Origin: Lysobacteraceae bacterium NML93-0399
GTDB lineage: Bacteria > Pseudomonadota > Gammaproteobacteria > Xanthomonadales > Xanthomonadaceae
Assembly: GCA_002307375.1 (NCBI GenBank)
Contig: NTJI01000001.1
Location: 62,001-126,000, forward strand
Reading direction: 5' to 3'
DNA: 64,000 nt
Shown here: positions 9,754 to 22,591 of the stretch, piece by piece
How positions within the stretch are numbered: the stretch's first letter is position 1
How the letters are laid out: each line of letters starts with the position of its first letter
Made by a program: the position numbers and the translations under genes
The notes under the pieces: model-generated
Seen by the model: only the letters and a program-made list of their open reading frames with translations
Database searches by the model: none
What the model was told of the DNA's origin: nothing

Positions 9754-10882
9754 TCAGTTGGCGTCGACGCGTTTGGCGCCGGCTTCGAGGCCGGACTTGA
9801 GCGCGGCTTCGACGAATTCGTCGAGATCGCCGTCGAGCACCTTCTGCGTGTCCGAGCGCTCCACGCCGGTGCGCAGATCCTTGATGCGGCTCTGGTCGAG
9901 CACGTAGTTGCGGATCTGACTGCCCCAACCGATGTCGGACTTGGTCGCTTCCAGCGCGTCTTTTTCGGCGTTGCGCTTCTGCAGCTCCAGCTCGTAGAGC
10001 TTGGCGGCCAGCATCTTCATCGCGTTGTCGCGGTTCTGGTGCTGGCTGCGGCCGGTCTGGCAGGCCACGACCGTATTGGTCGGGATGTGCGTGATGCGCA
10101 CCGCCGACTCGGTCTTGTTGACGTGCTGGCCACCGGCGCCGGACGAGCGGTACACGTCAGTGCGCAGGTCGGCCGGGTTGATGTCGATCTCGATGTTGTC
10201 GTCGATCTCGGGTGACACGAACACCGAGGTGAAGCTGGTATGCCGGCGGTTGTCGGAGTCGAACGGCGACTTGCGCACCAGACGGTGCACGCCGATCTCG
10301 GTCTTCAGCCAGCCATAGGCGAAGTCACCCTCGATGCGCACCGTCGCCGACTTGATGCCCGCGACTTCACCGCCGGAGACTTCCATCAGCTCGGTCTTCC
10401 AGCCACGGCTCTCGGCCCAGCGCAGATACATGCGCAGCAGCATTTCGGCCCAGTCCTGGGCTTCGGTGCCACCGGCACCGGCCTGGATGTCGACGAACGC
10501 GGCCGCGCCGTCCATCTCGCCGGAGAACATGCGCTGGAACTCGAGCTTGTCGACCTGCCCGGCGTACTGCTCGACGTCTTCGACCACCGCCTGCGCGGTG
10601 TCCTCGTCGTTCTCCGATTCGGCCAGCTCCAGCAGCTCGCTGGCGCCGTCGAGCCCTTCGGTCAGGCTGCGGATGCCATTGACGGTCTTGTCGAGCGTCG
10701 AGCGCTCGCGTCCCAGCGCCTGTGCGCGCTCGGGATCGTTCCAGATGTTCGGGTCTTCGAGCTCGCGCTCGACTTCTTCCAGACGCTCGCGACGGGCGTC
10801 GTAGTCAAAGATACCCCCTCAGCGCATCCAGCCGACCACGGAGGTCGACGATGCGCTGGCGGACGGGATTGAGTTCAATCAT
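9754..10882 (-). CDS. prfB: Peptide chain release factor 2 with programmed +1 frameshift
   Basis: RF2 recognises UGA and UAA in the ribosome A site. The gene is split in two frames: codons 1-25 ([10 protein letters not shown]... ending LRGYL) read from 10882 to an in-frame TGA at 10805-10807. Translation then shifts +1 to GAC and continues ([18 protein letters not shown]) to 9754, giving 375 aa. The release loop GGQ ([16 protein letters not shown]) and the SPF anticodon-like motif (RKSPFDS) are intact. This is the conserved autoregulatory arrangement, not a mutation. It is followed by lysS. Confidence 0.97.
10804..10822 (-). promoter_or_regulatory. prfB +1 frameshift signal
   Basis: On the minus strand an internal Shine-Dalgarno-like AGGGGG sits one codon before the slippery CTT followed by TGA and C (AGGGGGTATCTTTGAC). 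This is essentially identical to the E. coli prfB site. When RF2 is scarce the ribosome pauses at UGA, slips from CUU to UUU and reads on, so RF2 controls its own level. Confidence 0.97.
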
Positions 10883-10918
10883 GGGCCAGGAAGGTCCGGG
10901 GAAACCAGCGATTCTAAC

Positions 10919-10946
10919 AAGGCCGCGGCGACAAGTCCGCGGCCTT
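10919..10946 (-). terminator. Hairpin terminator after the PPC-repeat gene
   Basis: Perfect 10-bp GC-rich stem (arms 10919-10928 and 10937-10946, 8-nt loop) between the end of the PPC gene and the start of prfB. On the minus strand it is followed by a moderately T-rich TTGTTAGAAT. It probably separates prfB transcription from the upstream gene. Confidence 0.65.
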
Positions 10947-10961
10947 GGGGCAATCGCGCCC

Positions 10962-12293
10962 TCAGCGCCGTTCGAGCGAGATGCGGTATTCACCGCCCTC
11001 GCTGCTGTCGACCGACGAGGCCTCGACCACGTAGGTGCCTGCTTCCAGCCGATGGGCGATGCGTGCGTTGAGTGCGCCGCCGCCGTCGTCGTCGCTGGTG
11101 ACTTCCTGCCCGTCGCGGGTCAGGCGCAGATAGCTGTCGATCGCGTCCGAATCCATGGCGAGCACGTAGTCGCCCGCGCTGCGGATGGAGACCGTCCAAC
11201 GGTCCGTCATGCCGGGCAGCAGCGTGACCGATGCCGGACGCCCCACCGCCAATGCACCGCCACCCGCGCCCTCGGGCACTTCGCTTGCGGCAAGGGAGAG
11301 GGTGTAGATACCCGCGCCGGAGGTCGCTGCAGTGGCCCGCAGGTTGTAGATTCCCGGCTCGAGCATCAGGTTGATGCGCGAATCGAGGCCGTCACCACCG
11401 TCATCGTCGGTCTTGTCGACACCGTTGCCGGTCAGCTGCAGCAGCGAATCGATCTCGCTGCTGCGCATGTCGATGCGGACCACGCGACGGGCCGGAAGCG
11501 TGAAGGTGTAAGCGTGCGCGGTGCCTTCATACAGGCCGCTGACGGTACTGCCGACGGTCAGTTCACCACCATCGCGCAGTCCGCCTTCGGGCAGCGCCCG
11601 CTCGGCGACACGGATCTGGTACATGCCGTTGACGCGCTCGCTGCCATAGCCCTCGGCCGACAGCGTGTAGCGGCCAGGCGACAGCCGGGCGCTGATCCGC
11701 GCATTGGTGCCGTCGCCGCCATCGTCGTCGTTGAGCGACACGCCGGGGCCTTCGAGGCGGAGAAAGGCGTCGAAATCTTCGGACAGCATGTCGATGGTGT
11801 AGAGACCCTCGCGGTCGATCTGCAGCGGCAGCTGGCGCTTGCCGTCGGTCCAGTCGCTGATCGACGCGCCGACTCCCAGAACCCTGCCGTCATAGGCTTC
11901 GATGGCCGCGGCCTGAAGCGTGAAGGGGCCATAGGCGCTCGCATCCACGCCGCTGACGGCGATGGTGTACGTGCCGGCACGCTTCGCGCGCACGACCAGC
12001 GACGCGGATTCGCGGTGCGGATTGGAGGCGGCCACGAGTTCGTTGTCGTGGAACGCGGCAAGCCGGCCGCGCAGCGCGCCTTCGAGCGTGAACGAGGCCA
12101 CCTGCCCTTCGCGCAGGGCGACACGGTAGAGCTGGCTGCGGGAGCCGTCCTGATGATTGAGGCTGGACTGACTGGTGATCTCGCCGCGACGCTCGGCGCC
12201 CAGCGAGAGCGTCTCGCCCGGCGAGGCGGCCGCGTGAGCGACCGGCGACAGCGCCAGTGCGATGGCGAGCGCCAGTGTGTGGACAGTCTTCAA
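10962..12293 (-). CDS. Secreted PPC-repeat protein
   Basis: 443-aa exported protein starting at TTG 12293, chosen because a GGGAGA site precedes it and a signal peptide follows immediately (hydrophobic core TLALAIALAL, cleavage after AHA). The mature chain is about four tandem beta domains of the bacterial pre-peptidase C-terminal (PPC) type. Three of them carry an Asp-rich loop (NDDDGGDG, TDDDGGDG, SDDDGGG) followed by N/S-A/S-RI, and a YxLS/YRIS strand ends the units. Such domains usually accompany secreted peptidases; here no catalytic domain is present. It sits between recJ and prfB. The function is unknown; adhesion or an extracytoplasmic binding role is inference. Confidence 0.8.
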   Translation of the reverse strand: MKTVHTLALAIALALSPVAHAAASPGETLSLGAERRGEITSQSSLNHQDGSRSQLYRVALREGQVASFTLEGALRGRLAAFHDNELVAASNPHRESASLVVRAKRAGTYTIAVSGVDASAYGPFTLQAAAIEAYDGRVLGVGASISDWTDGKRQLPLQIDREGLYTIDMLSEDFDAFLRLEGPGVSLNDDDGGDGTNARISARLSPGRYTLSAEGYGSERVNGMYQIRVAERALPEGGLRDGGELTVGSTVSGLYEGTAHAYTFTLPARRVVRIDMRSSEIDSLLQLTGNGVDKTDDDGGDGLDSRINLMLEPGIYNLRATAATSGAGIYTLSLAASEVPEGAGGGALAVGRPASVTLLPGMTDRWTVSIRSAGDYVLAMDSDAIDSYLRLTRDGQEVTSDDDGGGALNARIAHRLEAGTYVVEASSVDSSEGGEYRISLERR

Positions 12294-12389
12294 GCGTGTC
12301 TCCCGGAACTGGAAAGGGGAACGGCGCCGATGAAATCCGGCGTCGTCGGCGCGTATTCTGCGCCCCCATTCATCATTCTGCACGCGGAT

Positions 12390-14117
12390 TCAACCGTGCG
12401 CGGGCGTCCGGTGTTCGACGACCAGTTGCACCGCGTCGCCGCCACGATAGTCGTCGGGTGCGAGACGGTAGACCACATGCTCGCGCGCGGCAGGTGCGAC
12501 ATCGCGCCAGCCGCCGAAATGGATCGCCGACAGCGGCTTCGGATGCCCGTCCAGGCGCAAGGTCAGTTTGAGATGCCGCGTGCCGACCACGCGCCAGTCG
12601 ACGACGGCGAATTCGCCGTCGAACTGTGGCTCGGGAAAGCCCTGCCCCCACGGCCCGGCATCTCGCAGGTGCGCGGCGTGGACGATGTCGAATTCCTCTG
12701 CCCGTAATGCACCGTCAGTGAGGATCTCCGCGCGCAGCAGCGCCGGGTCGAGCAGGCGGTCGACGGCCACAGCGAACGCGGCGGTGAACGCATCGAGATG
12801 ATCGCGCCGCAAGGTCAGTCCGGCCGCCATGGCATGGCCGCCGAAGCGCTCGATGAGTTGCGGATGGGCGACATCGACCGCCGCCAGCACATCGCGGATG
12901 TGCAGGCCGGGAATCGAACGGGCCGACCCGCGGAGCTGGTCGCTGTCGGGTTCGGCCGGCGCGAATGCGATCACCGGGCGGTGCAGCGCGTCCTTCATCT
13001 TCGAAGCGACCAGTCCCACCACGCCCGGATGCCATTCGGGATCGAACAGGCACACGCCCGCCCCGGCCGTTTCGACCGGCGTCGCCCTGGCGATGGCGGC
13101 TTCGGCGTCGTCGAGCATCGACTGCTGCACCGCGCGTCGCTCGGCATTGATCTGGTGCAGCGTGTCGGCCAGTTCGCGGGCGTGCGCCGCGTCGTCACTG
13201 AGCAGGCATTCGATGCCGATCGCCATGTCCTCGAGCCGGCCGGCGGCATTGATGCGCGGCCCGAGCGCGAACCCGATGTCGGCCGCAGTCAGGCGCGCAG
13301 CCTCGCGCCCGGCGATCTCGACCAGCGCATGCAGACCGGCGCAACCGCGGCGCGCGCGCAGCCGGCGCAGACCGGCCGACACCAGGGCGCGATTGTTGGC
13401 ATCGAGCGGGACGAGGTCGGCGACGGTGCCAACCGCGACCAGGTCGAGCAGGCTGCCGAGATCGGCCGCGGCCGCGCGTGCATCGCCCTGCCCGCGCAGT
13501 CGCGCGCGCAACGCCATCAGCACGTAGAAGATCACCCCGACGCCGGCCAGCACCTTGCTCGGGAACGTGTCGCCGGGCAGGTTCGGATTGACGATCGCAT
13601 CGGCAGGCGGTAATGCCTCGCCCGGCAGATGGTGATCGGTCACCAGTACCTGCCATCCGAGTGCTTTCGCCGCGGCGATGCCGATGTGGCAGGCAATGCC
13701 GTGATCGACGGTCACCAGCAGGGACGGCGCCAGGTGCACCAGCGAGTCGACCAGCGCCGGCGACAGGCCGTAACCGTGCGTCACGCGGTTGGGCACCGCG
13801 TGCACCACGTCGACCGCGCCGAGCATGCGCAGGCCGCGCACGGCGACCGCGCAGGCCGTCGCGCCGTCGCAATCGAAATCGCCGACGACCAGGATCCGCT
13901 CGCCGCGTGCGATCGCGCCGGCCAGCAGCTCCGTCGCCGCCTCCATGTTCGACAGGCCATCGGGCGGCAACAGCTGGGCGAGCCTGGGCTGCGCGCTCGC
14001 CAGATCGTGCGCGCCACGGCTGGCGTAGATGCGGCGCAGCAGCGGCGGCACCGTCGACGGCCAACCGTCCGCGATCGCGGCGTCACGCCGCCGGATGACG
14101 GGCGCTTCGCGGCTCAT
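12390..14117 (-). CDS. recJ: Single-stranded-DNA exonuclease RecJ
   Basis: 575-aa DHH-family 5'-3' ssDNA exonuclease for recombination and mismatch repair; E. coli RecJ is 577 aa. Metal-binding motifs are visible: DFDCDGATA (motif I), VTVDHG (motif II), VTDHHLPGE (DHH motif III) and GPRINAAGRLEDM (DHHA1-side motif). Its ATG overlaps the rpfE stop (ATGA at 14114-14117), so translation is coupled to rpfE. Confidence 0.96.
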   Translation of the reverse strand: MSREAPVIRRRDAAIADGWPSTVPPLLRRIYASRGAHDLASAQPRLAQLLPPDGLSNMEAATELLAGAIARGERILVVGDFDCDGATACAVAVRGLRMLGAVDVVHAVPNRVTHGYGLSPALVDSLVHLAPSLLVTVDHGIACHIGIAAAKALGWQVLVTDHHLPGEALPPADAIVNPNLPGDTFPSKVLAGVGVIFYVLMALRARLRGQGDARAAAADLGSLLDLVAVGTVADLVPLDANNRALVSAGLRRLRARRGCAGLHALVEIAGREAARLTAADIGFALGPRINAAGRLEDMAIGIECLLSDDAAHARELADTLHQINAERRAVQQSMLDDAEAAIARATPVETAGAGVCLFDPEWHPGVVGLVASKMKDALHRPVIAFAPAEPDSDQLRGSARSIPGLHIRDVLAAVDVAHPQLIERFGGHAMAAGLTLRRDHLDAFTAAFAVAVDRLLDPALLRAEILTDGALRAEEFDIVHAAHLRDAGPWGQGFPEPQFDGEFAVVDWRVVGTRHLKLTLRLDGHPKPLSAIHFGGWRDVAPAAREHVVYRLAPDDYRGGDAVQLVVEHRTPAHG

Positions 14118-15073
14118 GCGTCAGTTGCCGCGTGCGGCGCCCACGCGCGGCGCCATACCCGCAGGCGATGGCGGCGACGCAGGGTCCGCACCTCGCCTGC
14201 TTCGTCGTCGATCACCAGCGTGGCGATCCGCCCGTCCGCGAGGGCGTCGAGCGCGGGACGCAACCAGTCCTGCTGCAACTGGCGTAGGTCACGCAGACCC
14301 ACGAGATCGAACAGCGCGCCGGCGCGCAGCGCCGGCAGTGCGTCGGGGAGCGCTTCGACCGTGCCCGACTGCGCGGCCAGGGCGTGCAGCGTGGCATCGC
14401 CCGTGTACGTCTGCGTCGAAGCTGCGGCCACGCCCGCAACTGCGGGAAGAACACCGCCGCCCCAGAACCACAGCGCGTTGACCGGCGGCAGACCGGACGC
14501 GAGCCGCCGCGCGTTCCAGGAATGGTTGTGCAGCAGAACCTGGGCCTCGGTTCCGAGCGCACGCCAGCGGCGCGCCTCGGGCCCGGCATCTTCATCGTGA
14601 TCGGCCAGATCGGTGCCCAGTGCGTCCGAAGGATCGGGAAACATCGGCACGCGAACGTCGCCCGGCAGACGCAGATACCAGCGGGCCGGCGATGGCGCAT
14701 CGAGAACGAAGCCGGCGTCGGCGAACACCGGCTGCAACGCCGGCAACAGCGCATCGACATCGGCCTGGGTCAGGCCCAGCGTGTCGCCGTGTCCCATCAG
14801 ACGCACGCCGTTGATGTCCGGCCGCAGCCAGGCCGGATCGGCGCGCAACCACGCCGCGCCGTCGACGGCGGCATCACCGACATCGACCTGCCGCGACAGC
14901 GCCGCGAGCGGCCAGCTGTCGCCCGGGAGCGCCACGTGTCGCGCCAGCTGCGCGCGGCGGCCGGACGCATGCGCGACCACGTCGGCACGACCGAACGCGC
15001 GCGCGACATCCGGCTGCCAGCGCTGCGCGCCGAAACGGGCGGGCGCTGGCAACAGCAGTACGACCGAGGTCAC
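14114..15073 (-). CDS. rpfE: RpfE, phosphoglycerate mutase-like protein
   Basis: 319-aa protein in the position and with the sequence character of Xanthomonas RpfE, a protein annotated as phosphoglycerate mutase-like that mildly affects extracellular enzyme and polysaccharide production. Recognisable parts are an N-terminal LLLPAPARFG, RPDINGVRLMGHGDTLGL and NALWFWGGGVLP. The start is GTG at 15073 (cac on the plus strand). It lies 16 nt downstream of greA and overlaps recJ by 4 nt. No catalytic residues can be assigned from the sequence alone. Confidence 0.85.
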   Translation of the reverse strand: MTSVVLLLPAPARFGAQRWQPDVARAFGRADVVAHASGRRAQLARHVALPGDSWPLAALSRQVDVGDAAVDGAAWLRADPAWLRPDINGVRLMGHGDTLGLTQADVDALLPALQPVFADAGFVLDAPSPARWYLRLPGDVRVPMFPDPSDALGTDLADHDEDAGPEARRWRALGTEAQVLLHNHSWNARRLASGLPPVNALWFWGGGVLPAVAGVAAASTQTYTGDATLHALAAQSGTVEALPDALPALRAGALFDLVGLRDLRQLQQDWLRPALDALADGRIATLVIDDEAGEVRTLRRRHRLRVWRRAWAPHAATDA

Positions 15074-15089
15074 GCGGGCACGGCCTGGC

Positions 15090-15566
15090 TCAGCCGACGT
15101 ACTCGACGCTGACGATGTCGTAGTCGCGCGTGCCGCCCGGCGCGTCGATGCTGATGCTGTCGCCTTCGTGCTTGCCGATCATCGCGCGCGCGACCGGCGA
15201 GGAGATCGCGATCAGGCCCTGTTTGATGTCGGCCTCGAGGTCGCCGACGATCTGGTAACGCTTCTCTTCGTCGGTCTCGGCATCGGCAATCGTCACCGTC
15301 GCGCCGAAGACCACCTTGTCGCCGGCATTGAGCTTGGCCACGTCAATGACATCGGCGTGCGACAGCTCGCCTTCGAGCTGCTTGATGCGGCCTTCGATGA
15401 AGCTCTGCTGCTCGCGGGCGGCGTGGTATTCGGCGTTCTCCTTCAGATCGCCGTGCGCACGCGCTTCGGAGATCGCTTCGATGACCGCCGGCCGCTTCAC
15501 GGACTTGAGTTCTTCGAGTTCTTCGCGCAGGCGCTGGGCGCCGCGCAGGGTCATGGGTGCGCGCAT
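15090..15566 (-). CDS. greA: Transcription elongation factor GreA
   Basis: 158 aa, the standard GreA length. The N-terminal coiled coil with acidic tip ([22 protein letters not shown]) and the C-terminal FKBP-like domain ending [18 protein letters not shown] are intact. It rescues backtracked RNA polymerase by stimulating transcript cleavage. A GGAGG ribosome site precedes the ATG. It lies 18 nt after carB, so it is probably co-transcribed with carAB. Confidence 0.98.
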   Translation of the reverse strand: MRAPMTLRGAQRLREELEELKSVKRPAVIEAISEARAHGDLKENAEYHAAREQQSFIEGRIKQLEGELSHADVIDVAKLNAGDKVVFGATVTIADAETDEEKRYQIVGDLEADIKQGLIAISSPVARAMIGKHEGDSISIDAPGGTRDYDIVSVEYVG

Positions 15567-15584
15567 GGGCGTGCCTCCGTGGTG

Positions 15585-18851
<3,267 letters not shown>

Positions 18852-18852
18852 G

Positions 18853-19974
<1,122 letters not shown>

Positions 19975-20104
19975 GAGGTCTTCGCCTACGTCAGGTTGCA
20001 GGAAACCGCCAGAGCGGTGGAAACCGGTCCGGAGGTTTTGGGTTCAGGCGAGCGGGAATTGTACGGGTCCGGCCCGCCGCGCGCCAGCGATCCGCACGCG
20101 ATGT

Positions 20105-20845
20105 TCAGCCGCCGCGCTCTCGGCCCGGCGTGGCGCCGAGGAGGTCGGCGATCGCATGCTGGCCCGGTGCACGGCCGGCCAGGCGTGTGGCCACGTGCAA
20201 CGCGCCGCTGGCGAAGATGTCGCGATTGGTCGCCCGATGGACCAGCTCGACCCGCTCGCCGTTGCCGGTGAGCTGCACCAGATGTTCGCCGACGATGTCC
20301 CCCGCACGGATCGACGCATAGTGCGGGTCGGCGCCCTGCCCGGCCGCAGCCTCGCCCAGGGTCAATGCCGTGCCCGACGGCGCATCGAGCTTGCGCGTGT
20401 GGTGCGATTCGACGATGTCGCAATCCCAGCCCGGCAGCATGGCCGCGGCGCGCGCGACGAGTTCGCGCAACACCGCGACGCCGAGGCTGAAGTTGGACGC
20501 CCAGACGACCGGAATCGATCCGGCCGCAGTGTCGAGCGCGGCGCGCTGCACATCCTCGAGACCGGTGGTGCCGGACACGAGCGCTGCGCCGCGTTTGACG
20601 CACAGGGCCAGCAATGGATCGAAGCCGGCTGGCAGGCTGAAGTCGACTGCGACATCGAACGCCGGTACGCCGCCGAGTTCGGACGCGCCGAAGTACGGCA
20701 CGCCGTCGATGACCCTTTGTCTGGGCGCACGGCCCGACACCGCGGCGACGATTTCCAGATCGTCACGGTTCGCACCCAGGCGCAGCAGGGCCTGGCCCAT
20801 GCGGCCGGAGGCGCCGTGGATCAGCACGCGCGTGCGCGCGCTCAT
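20105..20845 (-). CDS. dapB: 4-hydroxy-tetrahydrodipicolinate reductase
   Basis: 246-aa enzyme of the lysine/diaminopimelate pathway. The nucleotide-binding GASGRMGQA (11-19) and the active-site block ESHHTRKLDAPSGTA (H148, H149, K152) match DapB. The ATG at 20845 is used; the frame stays open upstream to 21892, but that stretch is antisense to the SDR gene. It is 130 nt upstream of carA on the same strand. Confidence 0.97.
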   Translation of the reverse strand: MSARTRVLIHGASGRMGQALLRLGANRDDLEIVAAVSGRAPRQRVIDGVPYFGASELGGVPAFDVAVDFSLPAGFDPLLALCVKRGAALVSGTTGLEDVQRAALDTAAGSIPVVWASNFSLGVAVLRELVARAAAMLPGWDCDIVESHHTRKLDAPSGTALTLGEAAAGQGADPHYASIRAGDIVGEHLVQLTGNGERVELVHRATNRDIFASGALHVATRLAGRAPGQHAIADLLGATPGRERGG

Positions 20846-21052
20846 GCGGGCACCCCGTCGATGCGGAGACGACGAACGGCTGGCTGAAGGCGATCGATAT
20901 GCATGGCCGCATTCTAGCGATGCCGTGGCCATGGGCGCGCACCTGCGCGCGATGCGGCCGGCGCATCTGCGCGCCATTGCGCTTGCCCGGCCGGCAGACG
21001 CGCGAGTGTGCGTGCCGCTAGGCTTGGCGGCCCCCGATCGAGGAGTCTTTCC

Positions 21053-21814
21053 ATGCAGCTGTCCGACCAGATCGTCCTCGTGACCGGCGCCGGCCGTGGC
21101 CTCGGTCGCGACATCGCCCTCGCCTTCGCCCGCGAAGGTGCGCGCGTGATCGTCAATTACCGACGCAGTCGCGACGCGGCCGAAGCGCTCGCCGCGCAGA
21201 TCGGTCCGCGCGCGATCGCGCTGCAGGCCGACGTCACCCGGCGCGAGGAGGTCGATGCACTGTGCGCGCACGCACGGGCGCATTTCGATGCCGGCATCAC
21301 GACCGTGGTGAACAACGCGCTCGTCGATTTCGCTTTCGACGGCGATGCCCGTGCCCGGGCCGACGCGATCGAATGGCCGGCGTTCGCGGCGCAGTTCGAA
21401 GGCAGCGTGCGCGGCGCCCTGCACACCGTGCAGGCCACCTTGCCCGGCATGCGGGAACGCGGCTTCGGCCGTGTCATCAACATCGGCACCAACCTGTTCC
21501 AGAACCCGGTCGTGCCCTATCACGACTACACCGCGGCCAAGGCCGCCCTGCTTTCGCTCACCCGCACCCTGGCCGGCGATCTGGGCCCGGACGGCATCAC
21601 GGTGAACATGCTCTCGGGCGGGCTGCTGCGCACCACCGACGCCAGTGCCGCGACGCCGGAGGCTGTGTTCGACTACATCGCCGCGAACACGCCGCTGCGC
21701 AGCGTGACCACGCCTGTCGAGTTCGCCGATGCGGTGCTGTTCTTCGCCTCGCCCTGGGCGCGCGCGGTGACCGGGCAGAACCTCGTGGTCGACGGCGGGC
21801 TCGTGCGCGACTGA
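21053..21814 (+). CDS. Short-chain dehydrogenase/reductase (FabG-like)
   Basis: 253-aa Rossmann-fold SDR. The cofactor loop is TGAGRGLG (10-17), the structural motif NNA is present, and the catalytic YxxxK reads YTAAK. The usual catalytic serine 12-13 residues before the Tyr is replaced by T/N (NIGTNLFQ). The protein ends with the typical NLVVDGGLVRD. A GAGGAG site precedes the ATG; an ATG at 21008 was rejected as lacking one. It is divergent from dapB and sits alone, so the substrate cannot be predicted. Confidence 0.88.
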   Translation: MQLSDQIVLVTGAGRGLGRDIALAFAREGARVIVNYRRSRDAAEALAAQIGPRAIALQADVTRREEVDALCAHARAHFDAGITTVVNNALVDFAFDGDARARADAIEWPAFAAQFEGSVRGALHTVQATLPGMRERGFGRVINIGTNLFQNPVVPYHDYTAAKAALLSLTRTLAGDLGPDGITVNMLSGGLLRTTDASAATPEAVFDYIAANTPLRSVTTPVEFADAVLFFASPWARAVTGQNLVVDGGLVRD

Positions 21815-21974
21815 GCGTTCCATCGACGGAGATCTGCGTGGCGTCCGTCGGCGCCGCGTCACGTGCGCGACATGTCGCCATGCGCGGGTCAAGCGGCGCG
21901 TCGAACCTTAGCCATGCGAACGGTCAAATTTTCACCAGCGCTCGAAGGCCCGCATCGCAAGCGGGCCGGCAAGG

Positions 21975-22027
21975 CTTGTCCACAGACTTGTCATCACATC
22001 ATCCACAGCCGCTGTGGATGAAGTCCG
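21975..22027. promoter_or_regulatory. DnaA-box module 1
   Basis: Contains TTGTCCACA (21976-21984), TCATCCACA (21999-22007) and its mirror TGTGGATGA (22013-22021). The last two form a perfect 10-bp inverted repeat around CCG. All resemble the DnaA box TTATCCACA on one or the other strand. Confidence 0.7.
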
Positions 22028-22209
22028 GGTTAGTCAGCAGACGTCATCCGGTCAAGCGCAAGCGCACGTGGCGCGGCCGTCTGCCCCGGTATCGATTTCT
22101 GCTCATGCGCGACGATGCGCGAGCGCGTGCGCAGGTCAAGCCCATTCGCGGTGACCGCTCCGCAACACTGGCGAAAGAATGACCACGCCTTCGGCGTGCC
22201 GACACGAAG

Positions 22210-22270
22210 CCATCCACAGCGCTTATCCACACCTTTGTCATCAGGCCATCCACACCCGATGTGGATACCG
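22210..22270. promoter_or_regulatory. DnaA-box module 2
   Basis: Contains an exact consensus DnaA box TTATCCACA (22223-22231), flanking CCATCCACA (22210-22218 and 22246-22254) and a reverse TGTGGATAC (22260-22268). The order and spacing match modules 1 and 3. Confidence 0.75.
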
Positions 22271-22350
22271 CGTCGGCTAGGTCGCCGGCGCCCGCGAGTC
22301 AAGCGCCTCGCACGCGAAAACGCGGCCGGGCCGCGCCATGGCGGGATTTG

Positions 22351-22378
22351 ATGCACGTTCGAGACCTCGAACGTGCAT
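22351..22378. repeat. Perfect 13-bp palindrome inside the DnaA-box island
   Basis: Arms 22351-22363 and 22366-22378 are exact reverse complements (ATGCACGTTCGAG) around a 2-nt centre. It has no T-run, so it is more like a protein-binding site than a terminator. Confidence 0.75.
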
Positions 22379-22448
22379 GTGCCCTCGGTCACACTGGCGA
22401 GGAAATGACCAGCGCCGCCCAAGCCTGCACACACGCGCACTTGCATCG

Positions 22449-22502
22449 CTTATCCACAACATTGTCGACACGCGATCCACACCCGCTGTGGACGAAATCC
22501 GC
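22449..22502. promoter_or_regulatory. DnaA-box module 3
   Basis: Contains a second exact TTATCCACA (22450-22458), CGATCCACA (22473-22481) and reverse TGTGGACGA (22487-22495). The alignment with modules 1 and 2 is gap-free over about 50 bp. Confidence 0.75.
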
Positions 22503-22540
22503 CTGTCTCTCGCGCATACATGGCGACGGCGACAGACACG

Positions 22541-22565
22541 AAAACGCCCGGCCAGGGCCGGGCGT
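22541..22565 (-). terminator. Terminator of the hrcA-grpE-dnaK-dnaJ operon
   Basis: On the minus strand a 10-bp GC-rich stem (ACGCCCGGCC with its complement, 2-nt loop) is followed directly by TTTTCG, 26 nt after the dnaJ stop. Good intrinsic terminator. Confidence 0.85.
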
Positions 22566-22591
22566 CTCGAAGTCTCGAAAGCAGCAATCGC

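Larger units (their letters stand above)
21886..22502. repeat. Degenerate triple repeat island with DnaA-box-like modules
   Basis: Gene-free stretch between the SDR gene and the dnaJ terminator. Three diverged units, each starting with a GTCAAGCG element (21888, 22051, 22298), run into a shared element CACTGGCGA...ATGACCA (22166, 22391) and end in a conserved roughly 50-bp module of TCCACA/TGTGGA boxes. Module starts are 247 and 227 bp apart. Several internal palindromes are present. Open frames here are not convincing: no ribosome sites and no protein similarity. Confidence 0.8.

Noticed and set aside
20846..21892. N-terminal extension of DapB by about 350 residues
   Set aside because: The extra sequence is the antisense of the SDR gene; the ATG at 20845 gives the standard DapB.
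21886..22502. Chromosomal oriC
   Set aside because: DnaA-like boxes are present, but dnaA, dnaN, rpmH or gyrB are not in the window and no AT-rich unwinding region is seen; a DnaA-binding or titration site is the more cautious reading.
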